Assembly (NCBI GenBank): GCA_947496465.1
Contig: CANMCX010000006.1
Location: 110,395 to 174,394, forward strand
Reading direction: 5' to 3'
DNA length: 64,000 nt
Source of the DNA: Marinifilum_A sediminis
Lineage (GTDB): Bacteria > Bacteroidota > Bacteroidia > Bacteroidales > Marinifilaceae
Made by a program: the position numbers and the translations under genes. Numbering within the stretch: position 1 is the stretch's first letter; every line of letters starts with the position of its first letter. The notes under the pieces were generated by a model, which saw only the letters and a list, made by a program, of their open reading frames with translations, ran no database searches and was not told the origin of the DNA. Positions 35,684 through 45,367 of this stretch are shown here, piece after piece.

Positions 35684-36970
35684 ATGACAGTAATGAATGA
35701 ACCAATGGATTTAGCATTTGATAAGGAGCATATTTGGCATCCTTACACTTCTATGCATAATCCCTTGCCGGTTTACCCTGTTGAATCGGCTGATGGAGTA
35801 CGAATTAAACTAGAAGATGGAAGAGAATTAATTGATGGAATGTCTTCCTGGTGGTGTGCGATTCATGGATACAATCATCCTGAACTGAATGAGGCGGTAA
35901 AATCTCAACTTGAGAAAATGTCTCATGTGATGTTTGGTGGATTAACACATCAACCTGCAATTGATCTTGCCAAACTGCTTGTTGAGATTACTCCAATAGG
36001 TTTAGAAAAGGTTTTCTATTCTGATTCTGGCTCTGTTGCAGTTGAGGTTGCGATGAAAATGGCTCTTCAGTACAGATTTGCTACAGGAAATTTCAAAAAG
36101 AATAAGTTTTTATCGATAAAATCAGGTTATCATGGTGATACTTTTAATGCCATGTCGGTTTGTGATCCTGTTACCGGAATGCATGATATTTTCACAGGGG
36201 TTTTACCTATAAATTTCTTTGCTGATTCTCCATCCTGTAAATTTCAAGATGAATGGGATGAACAATCTATAGATTCAATCAGATGTATGATTGAAAAAAA
36301 TCATGAAGAGTTGACTGCAGTGATTCTTGAGCCAATCGTTCAGGGTGCAGGAGGAATGCGATTTTATCACCCTGAATATTTGAACCAATTGCGTGCTATA
36401 TGTGACAAATTTGACGTTTTGCTGATATTTGATGAAATTGCAACGGGATTTGGAAGAACAGGTAGATTATTTGCATGCGAACATGCCAATATCGAACCAG
36501 ATATCATGGTCGTCGGCAAAGCTATTACTGGAGGATACATGTCTTTTGCAGCTACTCTTACCACAAGAAAGATAAGTGACGGAATATCTGGAAGTTCTCC
36601 AGGATGCTTTATGCATGGTCCTACTTTCATGGGAAATCCTTTGGCTTGTTCGCTTGGAATAGCCAGTATTTCCTTACTGTTGAGGTCAAATTGGAAGCAG
36701 AATATAAAACGCATAGAAGGCATTCTAAAAGACAAGTTATCCTCAATTTCAGAGGATGAGAAAGTGAATGATGTTAGGGTTTTGGGTGCAATTGGTGTAA
36801 TTGAGATGAAGGAAGCTGTGGATATGGCGGATTTACAAAGAAAGTTTGTAGACAAAGGAATTTGGGTGAGACCATTTGGTAAGCTTGTTTACCTTATGCC
36901 TCCCTATGTTATTAGTGATGAAGATTTGAATTTCTTATGCGAATCATTAATAAATATTGTTGAATGCTAG
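35684..36970 (+). CDS. bioA: Adenosylmethionine-8-amino-7-oxononanoate aminotransferase
   Basis: 428 residues. It converts KAPA to DAPA using S-adenosylmethionine as amino donor. Motifs: HIWHPYTSM, GMSSWWCAIHGYNHPELN, FSDSGS-like VFYSDSGSVAVEVAMKM, SGYHGDTFNAMSVCDP, DEIATGFGRTG, and the PLP Lys in VVGKAITGGYM. First gene of bioA-F-G-C-D. A second ATG at 35693 is also possible. Confidence 0.96.
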   Translation: MTVMNEPMDLAFDKEHIWHPYTSMHNPLPVYPVESADGVRIKLEDGRELIDGMSSWWCAIHGYNHPELNEAVKSQLEKMSHVMFGGLTHQPAIDLAKLLVEITPIGLEKVFYSDSGSVAVEVAMKMALQYRFATGNFKKNKFLSIKSGYHGDTFNAMSVCDPVTGMHDIFTGVLPINFFADSPSCKFQDEWDEQSIDSIRCMIEKNHEELTAVILEPIVQGAGGMRFYHPEYLNQLRAICDKFDVLLIFDEIATGFGRTGRLFACEHANIEPDIMVVGKAITGGYMSFAATLTTRKISDGISGSSPGCFMHGPTFMGNPLACSLGIASISLLLRSNWKQNIKRIEGILKDKLSSISEDEKVNDVRVLGAIGVIEMKEAVDMADLQRKFVDKGIWVRPFGKLVYLMPPYVISDEDLNFLCESLINIVEC

Positions 36971-36986
36971 ATTTTTGATGATAATT

Positions 36987-38102
36987 ATGAATTTAGAAAG
37001 ATACAAACAAGAATTAGATAAATTGCGTGATTCAGGCAATCTGAGAAGCTTAAAAAAAATCTCGGATAATGATTTTAAAGTAAATTTATCATCAAACGAT
37101 TATCTTGGAGTTAGCAAAAAAAATATACCACGTCCAAAAGGGAATGCATTTGGATCAGGATCTTCACGTCTACTCACAGGGAACTTTTGCGAGTATGAAG
37201 CGCTTGAAAATGAGTTGGAGAAACTCTATGGAAGATCTTCTCTTTTCTTTAATTCAGGATATCATGCTAATATTGGAATTCTATCTGCTTTAGCTGGAAA
37301 AGGAGATTTAATTATATCCGATAAATTGAATCATGCAAGTATAATTGATGGAATTAGGCTATCTAATGCCGATCACGTAAGATTTAAGCATAACGATTAT
37401 AAGCACCTTATTCAAATACTAAAGAATAAAAGAAATGATTACGATCAGATTTTTATTGTGAGCGAATCTATATTTAGCATGGATGGAGACGAAGCTGACA
37501 TTGAAAAACTGATTGAAATTAAAAAGAACTACAACTGCCTTTTATATATTGATGAAGCTCATGCTCTTGGAGTTAGAGGCGATAAGGGGCTTGGGTTGAC
37601 TGAGGAATTAAATTGTATTGATGATATTGACCTACTTGTAGGAACCTTTGGAAAAGCAATGAATTCAATTGGCGCATATGTTATTTGCGATCCAATTCTG
37701 AAGGATTATCTTATTAATAAAATGAGATCTTTAATATTTACCACTGCACTACCTCCTATTGTTATTAGCTGGAATCATATCATGTTAAGGACAATAGTTA
37801 AAATGAAGCTTGAAAGAGAGCATCTTAACACACTATCAGAGCAATTTCGTGAAAAATTAATTGAATTTGGTATAGCCACAGCGGGTAGCTCCAATATTAT
37901 TCCAGTTCTTGTTGGAGATAGTCAAAAATGTGTAAATTTAGCTGAATACCTCCAAACGAAGGGATTTTTAGTCTTTCCTATAAGACCTCCGGCTGTTCCA
38001 GAAGGTACATCCAGACTACGATTATCGCTTTGTGCGGATATGAATTGGGAAGCAATAAAGGATTTACCTGCAATAATTAAAGAGTATTGTAATGAGAACT
38101 AA
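36987..38102 (+). CDS. bioF: 8-amino-7-oxononanoate synthase
   Basis: 371 residues, the usual BioF length. It joins pimeloyl-ACP (or -CoA) and alanine to form KAPA. Motifs: NLSSNDYLGVS, GSGSSRLLTGN, YIDEAHALGVRG, and the PLP Lys in LVGTFGKAMNSIGAY. It begins 16 bases after the bioA stop; an in-frame ATG at 36978 is an alternative start. It overlaps bioG by 11 bases. Confidence 0.95.
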   Translation: MNLERYKQELDKLRDSGNLRSLKKISDNDFKVNLSSNDYLGVSKKNIPRPKGNAFGSGSSRLLTGNFCEYEALENELEKLYGRSSLFFNSGYHANIGILSALAGKGDLIISDKLNHASIIDGIRLSNADHVRFKHNDYKHLIQILKNKRNDYDQIFIVSESIFSMDGDEADIEKLIEIKKNYNCLLYIDEAHALGVRGDKGLGLTEELNCIDDIDLLVGTFGKAMNSIGAYVICDPILKDYLINKMRSLIFTTALPPIVISWNHIMLRTIVKMKLEREHLNTLSEQFREKLIEFGIATAGSSNIIPVLVGDSQKCVNLAEYLQTKGFLVFPIRPPAVPEGTSRLRLSLCADMNWEAIKDLPAIIKEYCNEN

Positions 38103-38781
38103 ATGGATTGATAAAAATGGTAAGGATAAGTGCATACTTTTCATGAATGGTTGGGGATGCGATGAAAACCCTATGAAAACCTTAAATCCAAATGAATATG
38201 ATATCTTAACCTGTTATGATTATAGAGATATTTTATTGCCTAAGGAGGTAAATCGTTTGTTTGAAAACTATGCCGAAATTCATTTAGTTGCTTGGTCATT
38301 GGGTGTTTATGTGAGTAATTTGACTTTAAATCAGTATAAGGAATTGTTTTCTTCAAAGATTGCAATAAATGGAACACTCTCACCTATTGATAATTTAAAA
38401 GGAATCCGTCCTGCTGTTTTTCAAGGGACTATTGATGGTTTGAATGAAAGAAATCTAGAAAAATTCTGGATGAGAATGTGTGGTGGAAGATCTGCTTTCA
38501 ATCTATTTAAAACCAATAAGCCACAGAGAAAATTAGATGAACAAAAGGAAGAGCTGATTACATTACAGAAAATTATTCAAAATCATTTTATTGATTGGAA
38601 TGTATTCGATTTTGCATTAATTGGAAGTAATGATATGATATTTACATCTGATAATCAGAATAATGCATGGGGAGGTGTTTTAAAAATAATAGAAAGAGAT
38701 TATTCACATTTTTGCTTTGACAGGTGGAAATCGTGGGATGAATTAATTGAAGATTTAAGCAGTGGAACATCAGGAAATTAA
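38092..38781 (+). CDS. bioG: Pimeloyl-ACP methyl ester esterase, BioG type
   Basis: 229 residues of the BioG (DUF452) alpha/beta hydrolase family. The N-terminus FMNGWGCDENPM and the nucleophile elbow LVAWSLGVYVSN are typical of BioG rather than BioH. BioG demethylates pimeloyl-ACP methyl ester so that chain growth stops at C7. It is translationally coupled to bioF upstream (11-base overlap) and bioC downstream (20-base overlap). Confidence 0.9.
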   Translation: MRTKWIDKNGKDKCILFMNGWGCDENPMKTLNPNEYDILTCYDYRDILLPKEVNRLFENYAEIHLVAWSLGVYVSNLTLNQYKELFSSKIAINGTLSPIDNLKGIRPAVFQGTIDGLNERNLEKFWMRMCGGRSAFNLFKTNKPQRKLDEQKEELITLQKIIQNHFIDWNVFDFALIGSNDMIFTSDNQNNAWGGVLKIIERDYSHFCFDRWKSWDELIEDLSSGTSGN

Positions 38782-39523
38782 TAAAGATAAGGTACAAAAG
38801 GGATTTGTAAAAAGTATAGAAACCTACAGAAAGCATGCAATTGTACAAGAGGCAATTGCGTCGAGGTTGATAAATGAATTACAAAGACATTTTCAGGGAA
38901 AATTCTCAAAAGTACTTGAAGTGGGTTGTGGACCTGGGGTTCTGACTGAGAAGTTCTTCAGTAACTTTGAATCAGAACAATACTTTGCAAATGATATCGT
39001 AAAAGAATACTCTGATGTATTGGAAAATATCAATTCGAATATAAAATTTATTGGTGGAGATATTGAAAATACCAGCTTACCTGATTCTTTAGATATGATA
39101 GTGTCAAGCTCTACATTTCAATGGTTTACAAATCTGGATATTTTCTTAAAGCGTGCTTATCAAGTCCTCAAACCCGATTCATTTTTAGTTTTCAGTTCCT
39201 TCGGACCAGATAACTACAGAGAGATTCGAGATGTCGAAGGGAAAGGATTAAATTATCTTTCTTTTGCCAAACATGAACGCTTATTGAGTGAGAAATTTGA
39301 AATTATTTGGAGTGATAGAGAAACCATTACCAGGTACTTTCCTACTCCATTGGGCGTTTTAAAACACATGAAACAAACAGGGGTGAATGGAATTCCAGGA
39401 AAAGCGTGGACAAAGAGTGATTTAACTAGATTTGAAGAAGATTATAAAGATCTGTTTGGCACCGAATTAGGAGTACCTCTCACCTATCAGCCTATTTATT
39501 TTATTGCAAAACCTAAAAAGTAA
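38762..39523 (+). CDS. bioC: Malonyl-ACP O-methyltransferase
   Basis: 253 residues. It methylates malonyl-ACP to start pimelate synthesis on the fatty-acid machinery. Class I methyltransferase motifs: VLEVGCGPGVLT (SAM site), FIGGDIEN, MIVSSSTFQWF. The N-terminal VQKGFVKSIETYRKHAIVQ is typical of BioC. The only suitable start is a GTG at 38762 inside the end of bioG. Confidence 0.93.
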   Translation: MEHQEINKDKVQKGFVKSIETYRKHAIVQEAIASRLINELQRHFQGKFSKVLEVGCGPGVLTEKFFSNFESEQYFANDIVKEYSDVLENINSNIKFIGGDIENTSLPDSLDMIVSSSTFQWFTNLDIFLKRAYQVLKPDSFLVFSSFGPDNYREIRDVEGKGLNYLSFAKHERLLSEKFEIIWSDRETITRYFPTPLGVLKHMKQTGVNGIPGKAWTKSDLTRFEEDYKDLFGTELGVPLTYQPIYFIAKPKK

Positions 39524-39529
39524 ACTTGA

Positions 39530-40207
39530 ATGACAACCTATTTTATTTCAGGAATAGATACTGATGCCGGAAAATCATATGCTACCGGCTTAATGGCTAA
39601 ATACTTACATCAAAACAATCGTAAGATAATTACTCAAAAATTTGCACAAACAGGCTGTCAGGGAATATCAGAAGATATACTTACGCATCGTGAAATTATG
39701 GGCGTTGAATTGTTTGAGGAAGACAAAGATTTTACTACTTGTCCTTTTGTTTTTGACTATCCTGCATCTCCACATTTGGCAGCAAATATGCAAAATAAAA
39801 AGATAGATATTGAGCAAATAAACAATTCAACTAAAACATTAGAAGAAAGATATGAAATTGTTTTATTAGAGGGAGTTGGAGGCTTACATGTTCCTATATC
39901 ATTAGATTATTCATTATTGGATTTTTTAGAAGAAAAACGTTATCCCGTAATTTTAGTTACTTCTTCGAAATTGGGAAGTATAAATCACACTTTAATGAGT
40001 TTGGAAATAATGAAAAATCGTAACATTCCTCTTCATGGATTAATTTACAATCACTATCCAGCAAAGAGTGAATTTATTTTAAATGACTCTATAAATGTAT
40101 TTCATCATTATCTAGAGAAATTTGGATTTGATTGCCCTATTGTGGAAATTCCTGTCTTCGAAAAATCTTCTGATGCAAATGTTGAATTTGGAAAACTATT
40201 TCATTAG
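39530..40207 (+). CDS. bioD: Dethiobiotin synthetase
   Basis: 225 residues. P-loop-like ISGIDTDAGKSYATG (normally GTDTxVGKT) with substrate motif KFAQTGCQ, and a later LLEGVGGLHVPI. It closes the ureido ring of DAPA to give dethiobiotin. It follows bioC by 6 bases. The final sulphur-insertion gene bioB is not in this window. Confidence 0.93.
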   Translation: MTTYFISGIDTDAGKSYATGLMAKYLHQNNRKIITQKFAQTGCQGISEDILTHREIMGVELFEEDKDFTTCPFVFDYPASPHLAANMQNKKIDIEQINNSTKTLEERYEIVLLEGVGGLHVPISLDYSLLDFLEEKRYPVILVTSSKLGSINHTLMSLEIMKNRNIPLHGLIYNHYPAKSEFILNDSINVFHHYLEKFGFDCPIVEIPVFEKSSDANVEFGKLFH

Positions 40208-40619
40208 TTTATATAATTATATCAATTTTATTGATGTGACTAAATTCACATTTTTCTGATCCTATTTTAAGCTTAAATCCACAAAGTATACCTTACTAAG
40301 ATACATAAGACGATTAAATATTAAATTCTCAGAGGGTTTACAATGACAAATACTACCTAAAACTCTCAGTATATCAACAATAAAGCATCTGTTTTCAATC
40401 GTGTAAATTCATGGTGATTTAGATGAAAAGTGATCATTTTTGCTACTTCTGCTTCGTTTTTAATAAAATTATGACATTTACAGATATAAAGGTCCTATAA
40501 TTCTTGTTACTTCCCTGAATTTTGTATTTTTTTGTATTCGCTTATTTGAATTGATTCCACATAGCGAAATCTCTTATTAAAGGAGAAACATTTGGAATTT
40601 AAATATCGATTATAAAATA
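40208..40619. other. Gap between bioD and the flavin reductase gene
   Basis: 412 bases, A/T-rich, with no convincing ORF, RNA gene or repeat. It should hold the bioD terminator region and the promoter of the next operon; a purine-rich AAAGGAGAAA near 40578-40588 lies about 30 bases before the next ATG. Confidence 0.5.
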
Positions 40620-41264
40620 ATGAGATCACATAAAGTTACAGAAGTACGAAATTTAACTCCATCTACATATATCATTCAGATGGAAAAAAATGATTTTACA
40701 TTTACAACAGGTCAGTACATCACATTAGGATTTACAGGAAGTATCGATCGAAGAGAGTATTCAATATACAGTTCGGAGAATGATAAATATCTTGAAGTTT
40801 TGATTAAAGAAGTTGATGAAGGTTTAGTATCTAAAAAACTAAAGAGATGTAAACCTGGCGATTACCTGGATGTTGATGGTCCGTTTGGACATTTTTCTTT
40901 GCAAGAAAGTGAATTGGAAACTAAGAAATTTCTATTTATTGCAACCGGAACTGGTATATCTCCTATTCATAGTTTTATTGTAACACATCCGGAATTGAAT
41001 TATACTGTTCTTCATGGTGTTAGAAAGGAAAATGAAGCTTATGAACGTGATGAATATAAAAATGGAAATTATATTTTATGTACTTCGCGAGAAGAGTCTG
41101 GTAATTTTCATGGAAGAGTTACTGAATATCTGAAACAAAATCCGGTTTCATCGGATACAATTTGTTACTTATGTGGCAATTGCCACATGATTTACGAGGC
41201 TTATGATATCCTTGAGAAACAGGGAATCACGCTAGGTCCAGTACATACAGAGGTCTACTTTTAA
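40620..41264 (+). CDS. Ferredoxin-NADP+ reductase-type flavoprotein
   Basis: 214 residues, lacking an iron-sulphur domain. FAD-binding barrel with RREYSIYSS, phosphate-binding PGDYLDVDGPFG, and NAD(P) domain with IATGTGISPIHSF and the C-terminal YLCGNCHMI segment, ending HTEVYF. It resembles small ferredoxin or flavodoxin NADP+ reductases. It directly precedes the MiaB-like gene, a pair of radical-SAM genes whose iron-sulphur chemistry needs a reductase; the link is an inference. Confidence 0.82.
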   Translation: MRSHKVTEVRNLTPSTYIIQMEKNDFTFTTGQYITLGFTGSIDRREYSIYSSENDKYLEVLIKEVDEGLVSKKLKRCKPGDYLDVDGPFGHFSLQESELETKKFLFIATGTGISPIHSFIVTHPELNYTVLHGVRKENEAYERDEYKNGNYILCTSREESGNFHGRVTEYLKQNPVSSDTICYLCGNCHMIYEAYDILEKQGITLGPVHTEVYF

Positions 41265-41279
41265 TTGAATTATAGTATT

Positions 41280-42644
41280 ATGAAATATCATTTAGTTTCA
41301 TTAGGCTGCCAGATGAATGCCTCAGATGGTGAGAGGGTTCGATCTATAATTGAAAGCATGGGATATCAGTGGACTGATAAGGAAGAAGATGCAAATTTGA
41401 TTGGAATTTTAGCTTGTTCTGTTCGACAAAAGGCGATTGATAAGGTTTATTCAAAAATTCATAAATGGAACAAGTGGAAGAATAAACGCAATTTGGTGAC
41501 CTTTGTTTCTGGATGTGTTTTACCTTCCGATTTGGAGAAATTTTTAAAGTTATTTGATATTTTATTCCAAATGAAGGATTTGCCTAAATTGCCTGAAATG
41601 ATTCAGCAATATGGTATTGCAACTCCTGTTGGACTGCAGCAAGGCTTTGATTCTCAGAATGAAAATATTTCAGAATTTTGGAATGTGAAACCAAATTACA
41701 CTTCTGATTTTGAGGCTTACGTACCTATTCAAAATGGTTGTGATAAGTTTTGTTCTTTTTGTGCAGTTCCTTATACCAGAGGTCGAGAAGTATCTCGTCC
41801 ATCGGATGAAATAGTACAGGAAATAGAAAACTTGGTAGATAAAGGTTTTAAATCCATTACCCTGCTTGGTCAAAATGTTAACTCATATGGGCTTGATAAA
41901 AAAGGTAAAGAAGTTGATTTTCCTGAATTGCTAAGAAGAATTGGAAAGTTAGGAAATCGATTAAATAAAGAATTCTGGATTTATTTTACTTCTCCACATC
42001 CTCGTGATATGACCGATGAAGTAATTGAGGTGATAGCACAATATAAATGTTTGGCTAAGCAAATCCATCTACCAATTCAATCTGGTGACGATAAAGTTTT
42101 GATTCATATGAATCGAAAGCATGGCATGGAGAAATATAGACAGATTGTTCACACAATAAAGAGGTTGATTCCTGAGGCAACCTTATTTACAGATATTATT
42201 GTTGGATTTACTGGTGAAAGCGATGAACAGTTCGAAAACACAAGGAAAGCAATGGAAGAATTCAAATATAATATGGCTTATATTGCAATGTATTCTCCTC
42301 GTCCAGGAGCTCTTAGTCATAGATGGTTTGATGATGTAAACTTAGATATTAAAAAGCAAAGGCATCATCAACTTACTGAAGATTTAAAGCTATATTCCCG
42401 GAACTATAATGAACATATGGTTGATAAAACTTACCGAATTTTAGTAAAAGGAAAGGCTCGCCACGAGGGGTATTTAATGGCGCTAACTGAAGGAAAAATT
42501 AATGTTCGATTTTTATCTACAGATGAAAGTTTAGTTGGACAATTTGTTGATATCAAAATTACATCAGCAGCCGATTTTTCTGTTGAAGGAAAACTAATTA
42601 AGATAAACGAAGAGGTAGAAGGTGAAGAAAAAGGTAGCATTTAA
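41280..42644 (+). CDS. miaB: MiaB-family radical SAM methylthiotransferase
   Basis: 454 residues. An N-terminal UPF0004 domain has three cluster Cys (LGCQMN, ACSVRQ, SGCVLP); the radical SAM core has CxxxCxxC (GCDKFCSFCAVPYTRG); a C-terminal TRAM-like domain follows. The family adds methylthio groups to tRNA (ms2i6A37) or to ribosomal protein S12. The usual MiaB motif NTCAxR is ILACSVRQ here, so the exact substrate is less certain. I chose the ATG at 41280, since it places the first Cys ten residues in. It overlaps mtaB by 23 bases. Confidence 0.8.
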   Translation: MKYHLVSLGCQMNASDGERVRSIIESMGYQWTDKEEDANLIGILACSVRQKAIDKVYSKIHKWNKWKNKRNLVTFVSGCVLPSDLEKFLKLFDILFQMKDLPKLPEMIQQYGIATPVGLQQGFDSQNENISEFWNVKPNYTSDFEAYVPIQNGCDKFCSFCAVPYTRGREVSRPSDEIVQEIENLVDKGFKSITLLGQNVNSYGLDKKGKEVDFPELLRRIGKLGNRLNKEFWIYFTSPHPRDMTDEVIEVIAQYKCLAKQIHLPIQSGDDKVLIHMNRKHGMEKYRQIVHTIKRLIPEATLFTDIIVGFTGESDEQFENTRKAMEEFKYNMAYIAMYSPRPGALSHRWFDDVNLDIKKQRHHQLTEDLKLYSRNYNEHMVDKTYRILVKGKARHEGYLMALTEGKINVRFLSTDESLVGQFVDIKITSAADFSVEGKLIKINEEVEGEEKGSI

Positions 42645-43908
42645 GACACTTGGTTGTCGATTAAATCAATACGAAACTGATGCATTGGCTTCTCAGTTTC
42701 AAAAAAATGGTTATGAATCAGTTTCATTCGATAAGGAAGCCGATGTATATGTAATTAATTCATGTACTGTGACTCATCAAAGTGATCATAAATCACGTAA
42801 TTTTATTAGTCAAGCCAATAGACGAAATCCTGATTCGGTTTTGGTTGTCACTGGTTGTATGGCTAACAATTCTAAGGAGGAACTGGAAGGTAAACCTGAA
42901 ATTAATTACGTGGTTGAAAATGATCAAAAATCATCTGTTTTTTCACTTGTTGATGCGCACTATAAAGGTGAAATTATTCACCCATCGAAATTAAATACAG
43001 ATTTGTTTTCATACGGATCAACCGTTAAAGGTTTTCATACCCGTAGTATGATAAAAATTCAGGATGGTTGTGATAATTTCTGTACTTTCTGCATTATTCC
43101 ATCGGTTAGAGGTCGTGCGGCTAGCAGACCAGTTGAGGATATTCTTAACAACATAAAATCGGTTGTGGAGAATGGAGCAAAAGAAGTGGTATTAACTGGT
43201 GTAAATATTGGCAGATATGATTATGAAGGTAAGAATTTTGATGATTTGATTGAGCAAATTTTGGAATTAGAAGGGGATTTTCGCCTTCGTATTTCATCCA
43301 TTGAGCCTGATGGTTTCGGAGATAAGTTTCTTAGCTTACTGAACCATTCTAAAATAACTCCTCATTTACATTTGTGTTTGCAAAGTGGTTCGGAGTCGGT
43401 ACTGTTGCAAATGAGAAGAATGTATACTGCTAAACGTTTTAAGGAAATTGTTCAGAAAATCAGGGCTCAAAATCCAAACTTTAATATTACAACAGATGTA
43501 ATTATTGGATTTCCGAATGAAACAGAAGATGATTTTAATGCTACCTGTAATCTTATTAAGGAATTGAAATTTGGACATGTTCACACCTTTAAATATTCAA
43601 TTCGAAAAGGTACCCGAGCCGAAAGAATGCCCAACCATGTTGATGAAAGAATCAAGTCATCGAGAAGTGAAGTTTTAAGAGGCATTGCAGAAGATGTAAA
43701 GATGGATTATCGAAAATTGTTTATAGGTAAAGAACAAGTCGTTTTAGTTGAAAAAACAGATGAGAATCAAGCTAGAGGATACGGTGAAAACTATATTCCT
43801 GTGAAATTTACAGGTGAAAACATAGAAAAAAATCAGTTCTATAAAGTGAAAATAACTGGTATTTCCGATGATGATGATCCGGTTTTATTGGGTGAAATAT
43901 TAAAATAA
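42622..43908 (+). CDS. mtaB: tRNA t6A37 methylthiotransferase
   Basis: 428 residues of the MtaB type. N-terminal cluster Cys in TLGCRLNQYE, NSCTVTHQSD and TGCMANNSKE; radical SAM Cys in GCDNFCTFCIIPSVRG; a TRAM domain at the C-terminus (EQVVLVEKTDE). It makes ms2t6A at position 37 of tRNAs reading ANN codons. The start is a GTG inside the preceding gene. Confidence 0.93.
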   Translation: MKKKVAFKTLGCRLNQYETDALASQFQKNGYESVSFDKEADVYVINSCTVTHQSDHKSRNFISQANRRNPDSVLVVTGCMANNSKEELEGKPEINYVVENDQKSSVFSLVDAHYKGEIIHPSKLNTDLFSYGSTVKGFHTRSMIKIQDGCDNFCTFCIIPSVRGRAASRPVEDILNNIKSVVENGAKEVVLTGVNIGRYDYEGKNFDDLIEQILELEGDFRLRISSIEPDGFGDKFLSLLNHSKITPHLHLCLQSGSESVLLQMRRMYTAKRFKEIVQKIRAQNPNFNITTDVIIGFPNETEDDFNATCNLIKELKFGHVHTFKYSIRKGTRAERMPNHVDERIKSSRSEVLRGIAEDVKMDYRKLFIGKEQVVLVEKTDENQARGYGENYIPVKFTGENIEKNQFYKVKITGISDDDDPVLLGEILK

Positions 43909-43934
43909 AAAAAGACGCAAACGCGTCTTTTTTT
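43907..43934. terminator. Bidirectional terminator between mtaB and the Usp gene
   Basis: AAAAAAAGACGC / GCGTCTTTTTTT with an AAAC loop: 12 perfect base pairs. It overlaps the mtaB stop codon on one side and lies 20 bases past the Usp stop on the other, so it serves both convergent genes. Confidence 0.9.
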
Positions 43935-43955
43935 TATTATTTGCATATCTATATA

Positions 43956-45080
43956 TTAATGAAATACTAAGATTGGCATGTGTGTTTTAATAAATAGTTT
44001 TCTTGACATTTGTCCAAAGAATAGTCGTTGTAATAAATTGTGTTTTCTTGCTAAAATTGCAATCATTCCAATGTCATGATCGTGAGTATATTTCTCAATT
44101 CCTTCCATTTTATTATTCTCGTGAATAATTCTGCAACTCACCTCTGATTCACCTAATGCTCTTTTCAAATACTTTCTTAAGATTTGCATGCGATGTTCTT
44201 CAATAGGATCTTCAATTTCCTTCTCTTCGAAGTGAACACAATGGATTTTCATATCATAAGGCTTTGTAATGTATTTTAGATTGGCAATTGCTCTAAAATC
44301 CGCCTTATCGAAATCAGTTGCATACATGATATTATCAATTTCATCTAAATCGATCTGTTCTCCCTGATCTGATAGGATTAGCACCGGCACATTGGTTTCT
44401 TCCAAAACATTTGACACCACACTACCAAGTAAATTTGTAGTTCCAGCTGTTTCTCCCCTACTTCCCATTATCATTAAATCAGGTTGATATTTCTCACATT
44501 GAGTTAATATTTCGGATGATGCTGTTCCTCCGCTTAATGCATAATCAACTTCAATTCCATCAATTTTTTCTAACTCCAAGCGATTACGAATATCATAGTA
44601 GAGTTCTTTAATACGTGCTTTGGCATTTTTTTCCACTTCTGACAGTACCTCTACAACCGTTGAGTTGTAAGTATAACTATCTGAAAATGGAACCGATTCG
44701 ATTGCAGAAGCAAAATAAGTGTGAAATAGTAAGATATCCGCATTAAATTTTTTTGCAATTCCTACGGCTGAATCACAAAGTTTTGGTGAGAAATCAGAGA
44801 AATCTACTGGAACTAAAATTCTATTTACATCTAAATTCCTTTGAGGAAAATTTTTATCCAAATCTTCCTGAGCATAACTCAAATCGAGTTCTTCAATGAT
44901 TTTAAGAGCTCGATTGAGATCTTCTTCCTTAATTCGAACTTTTACTCCACCACCAATAGCAGATTGTATTAAATTCAAATTCTTCAAATAGCACTCAACT
45001 CCTTCTGATTCCAGACGAGTTTTAAGCAATTGGGCTCTAGAGTAACTATATGTCGCTAATGTTATCATCCTGTCCTTCAT
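43956..45080 (-). CDS. Universal stress protein with N-terminal DUF2007-like domain and two Usp domains
   Basis: 374 residues. Residues about 5-70 resemble the DUF2007 signal-transducing domain (ATYSYSRAQLLKTRLESEGVE). Two Usp domains follow (about 88-240 and 250-374). The first keeps the GSRGETAGTTNLLGSVVSNV nucleotide loop (GxRG-x9-GS) after DLMIM; the second is degenerate there (ARKHNLLQRLFFGQMSR). Usp domains of the ATP-binding type need the intact motif, so probably only the first binds ATP. Confidence 0.88.
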   Translation of the reverse strand: MKDRMITLATYSYSRAQLLKTRLESEGVECYLKNLNLIQSAIGGGVKVRIKEEDLNRALKIIEELDLSYAQEDLDKNFPQRNLDVNRILVPVDFSDFSPKLCDSAVGIAKKFNADILLFHTYFASAIESVPFSDSYTYNSTVVEVLSEVEKNAKARIKELYYDIRNRLELEKIDGIEVDYALSGGTASSEILTQCEKYQPDLMIMGSRGETAGTTNLLGSVVSNVLEETNVPVLILSDQGEQIDLDEIDNIMYATDFDKADFRAIANLKYITKPYDMKIHCVHFEEKEIEDPIEEHRMQILRKYLKRALGESEVSCRIIHENNKMEGIEKYTHDHDIGMIAILARKHNLLQRLFFGQMSRKLFIKTHMPILVFH

Positions 45081-45244
45081 AAGCCTGTGTTTAGTTTAAC
45101 CTTTAGTAATAAGTTACAAAAAATTAGGAGGCTTGCCAAGTGTAGCAAGGAATACAGATTGAGAACAAATTATTATTCATATATAAATAACATATTTCGT
45201 AAATAATACTTTAAAATGTTTCTGTTTTTCTTGATTCAATTTGT

Positions 45245-45314
45245 TACTTTTGCGCCTTGTAGCTGAATAAACATCTACTATTCTTGAAAAATCAAAAAAG
45301 AATAGTTAATTTTG
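45245..45314 (+). promoter_or_regulatory. Promoter region and 5' leader of rpsF
   Basis: Two exact matches to the Bacteroidota -7 element TAnnTTTG: TACTTTTG at 45245-45252 and TAATTTTG at 45307-45314. Between them is a hairpin, ACTATTCTT / AAGAATAGT. The rpsF leader from 45320 to 45367 holds the 15-base palindrome ACTTAATTATTAAGT. I do not see the CCG-type element of the S6:S18 leader motif. Confidence 0.55.
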
Positions 45315-45367
45315 CGGCTCAATAAAAAACACTTAATTATTAAGTATTAAATTAAATTATTTAAGTT

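Noticed and set aside
45253..45367. S6:S18 ribosomal-protein leader element before rpsF
   Set aside because: The hairpin at 45278-45307 lacks the CCG-bearing bulge expected of that motif, so I list it only as a leader hairpin.
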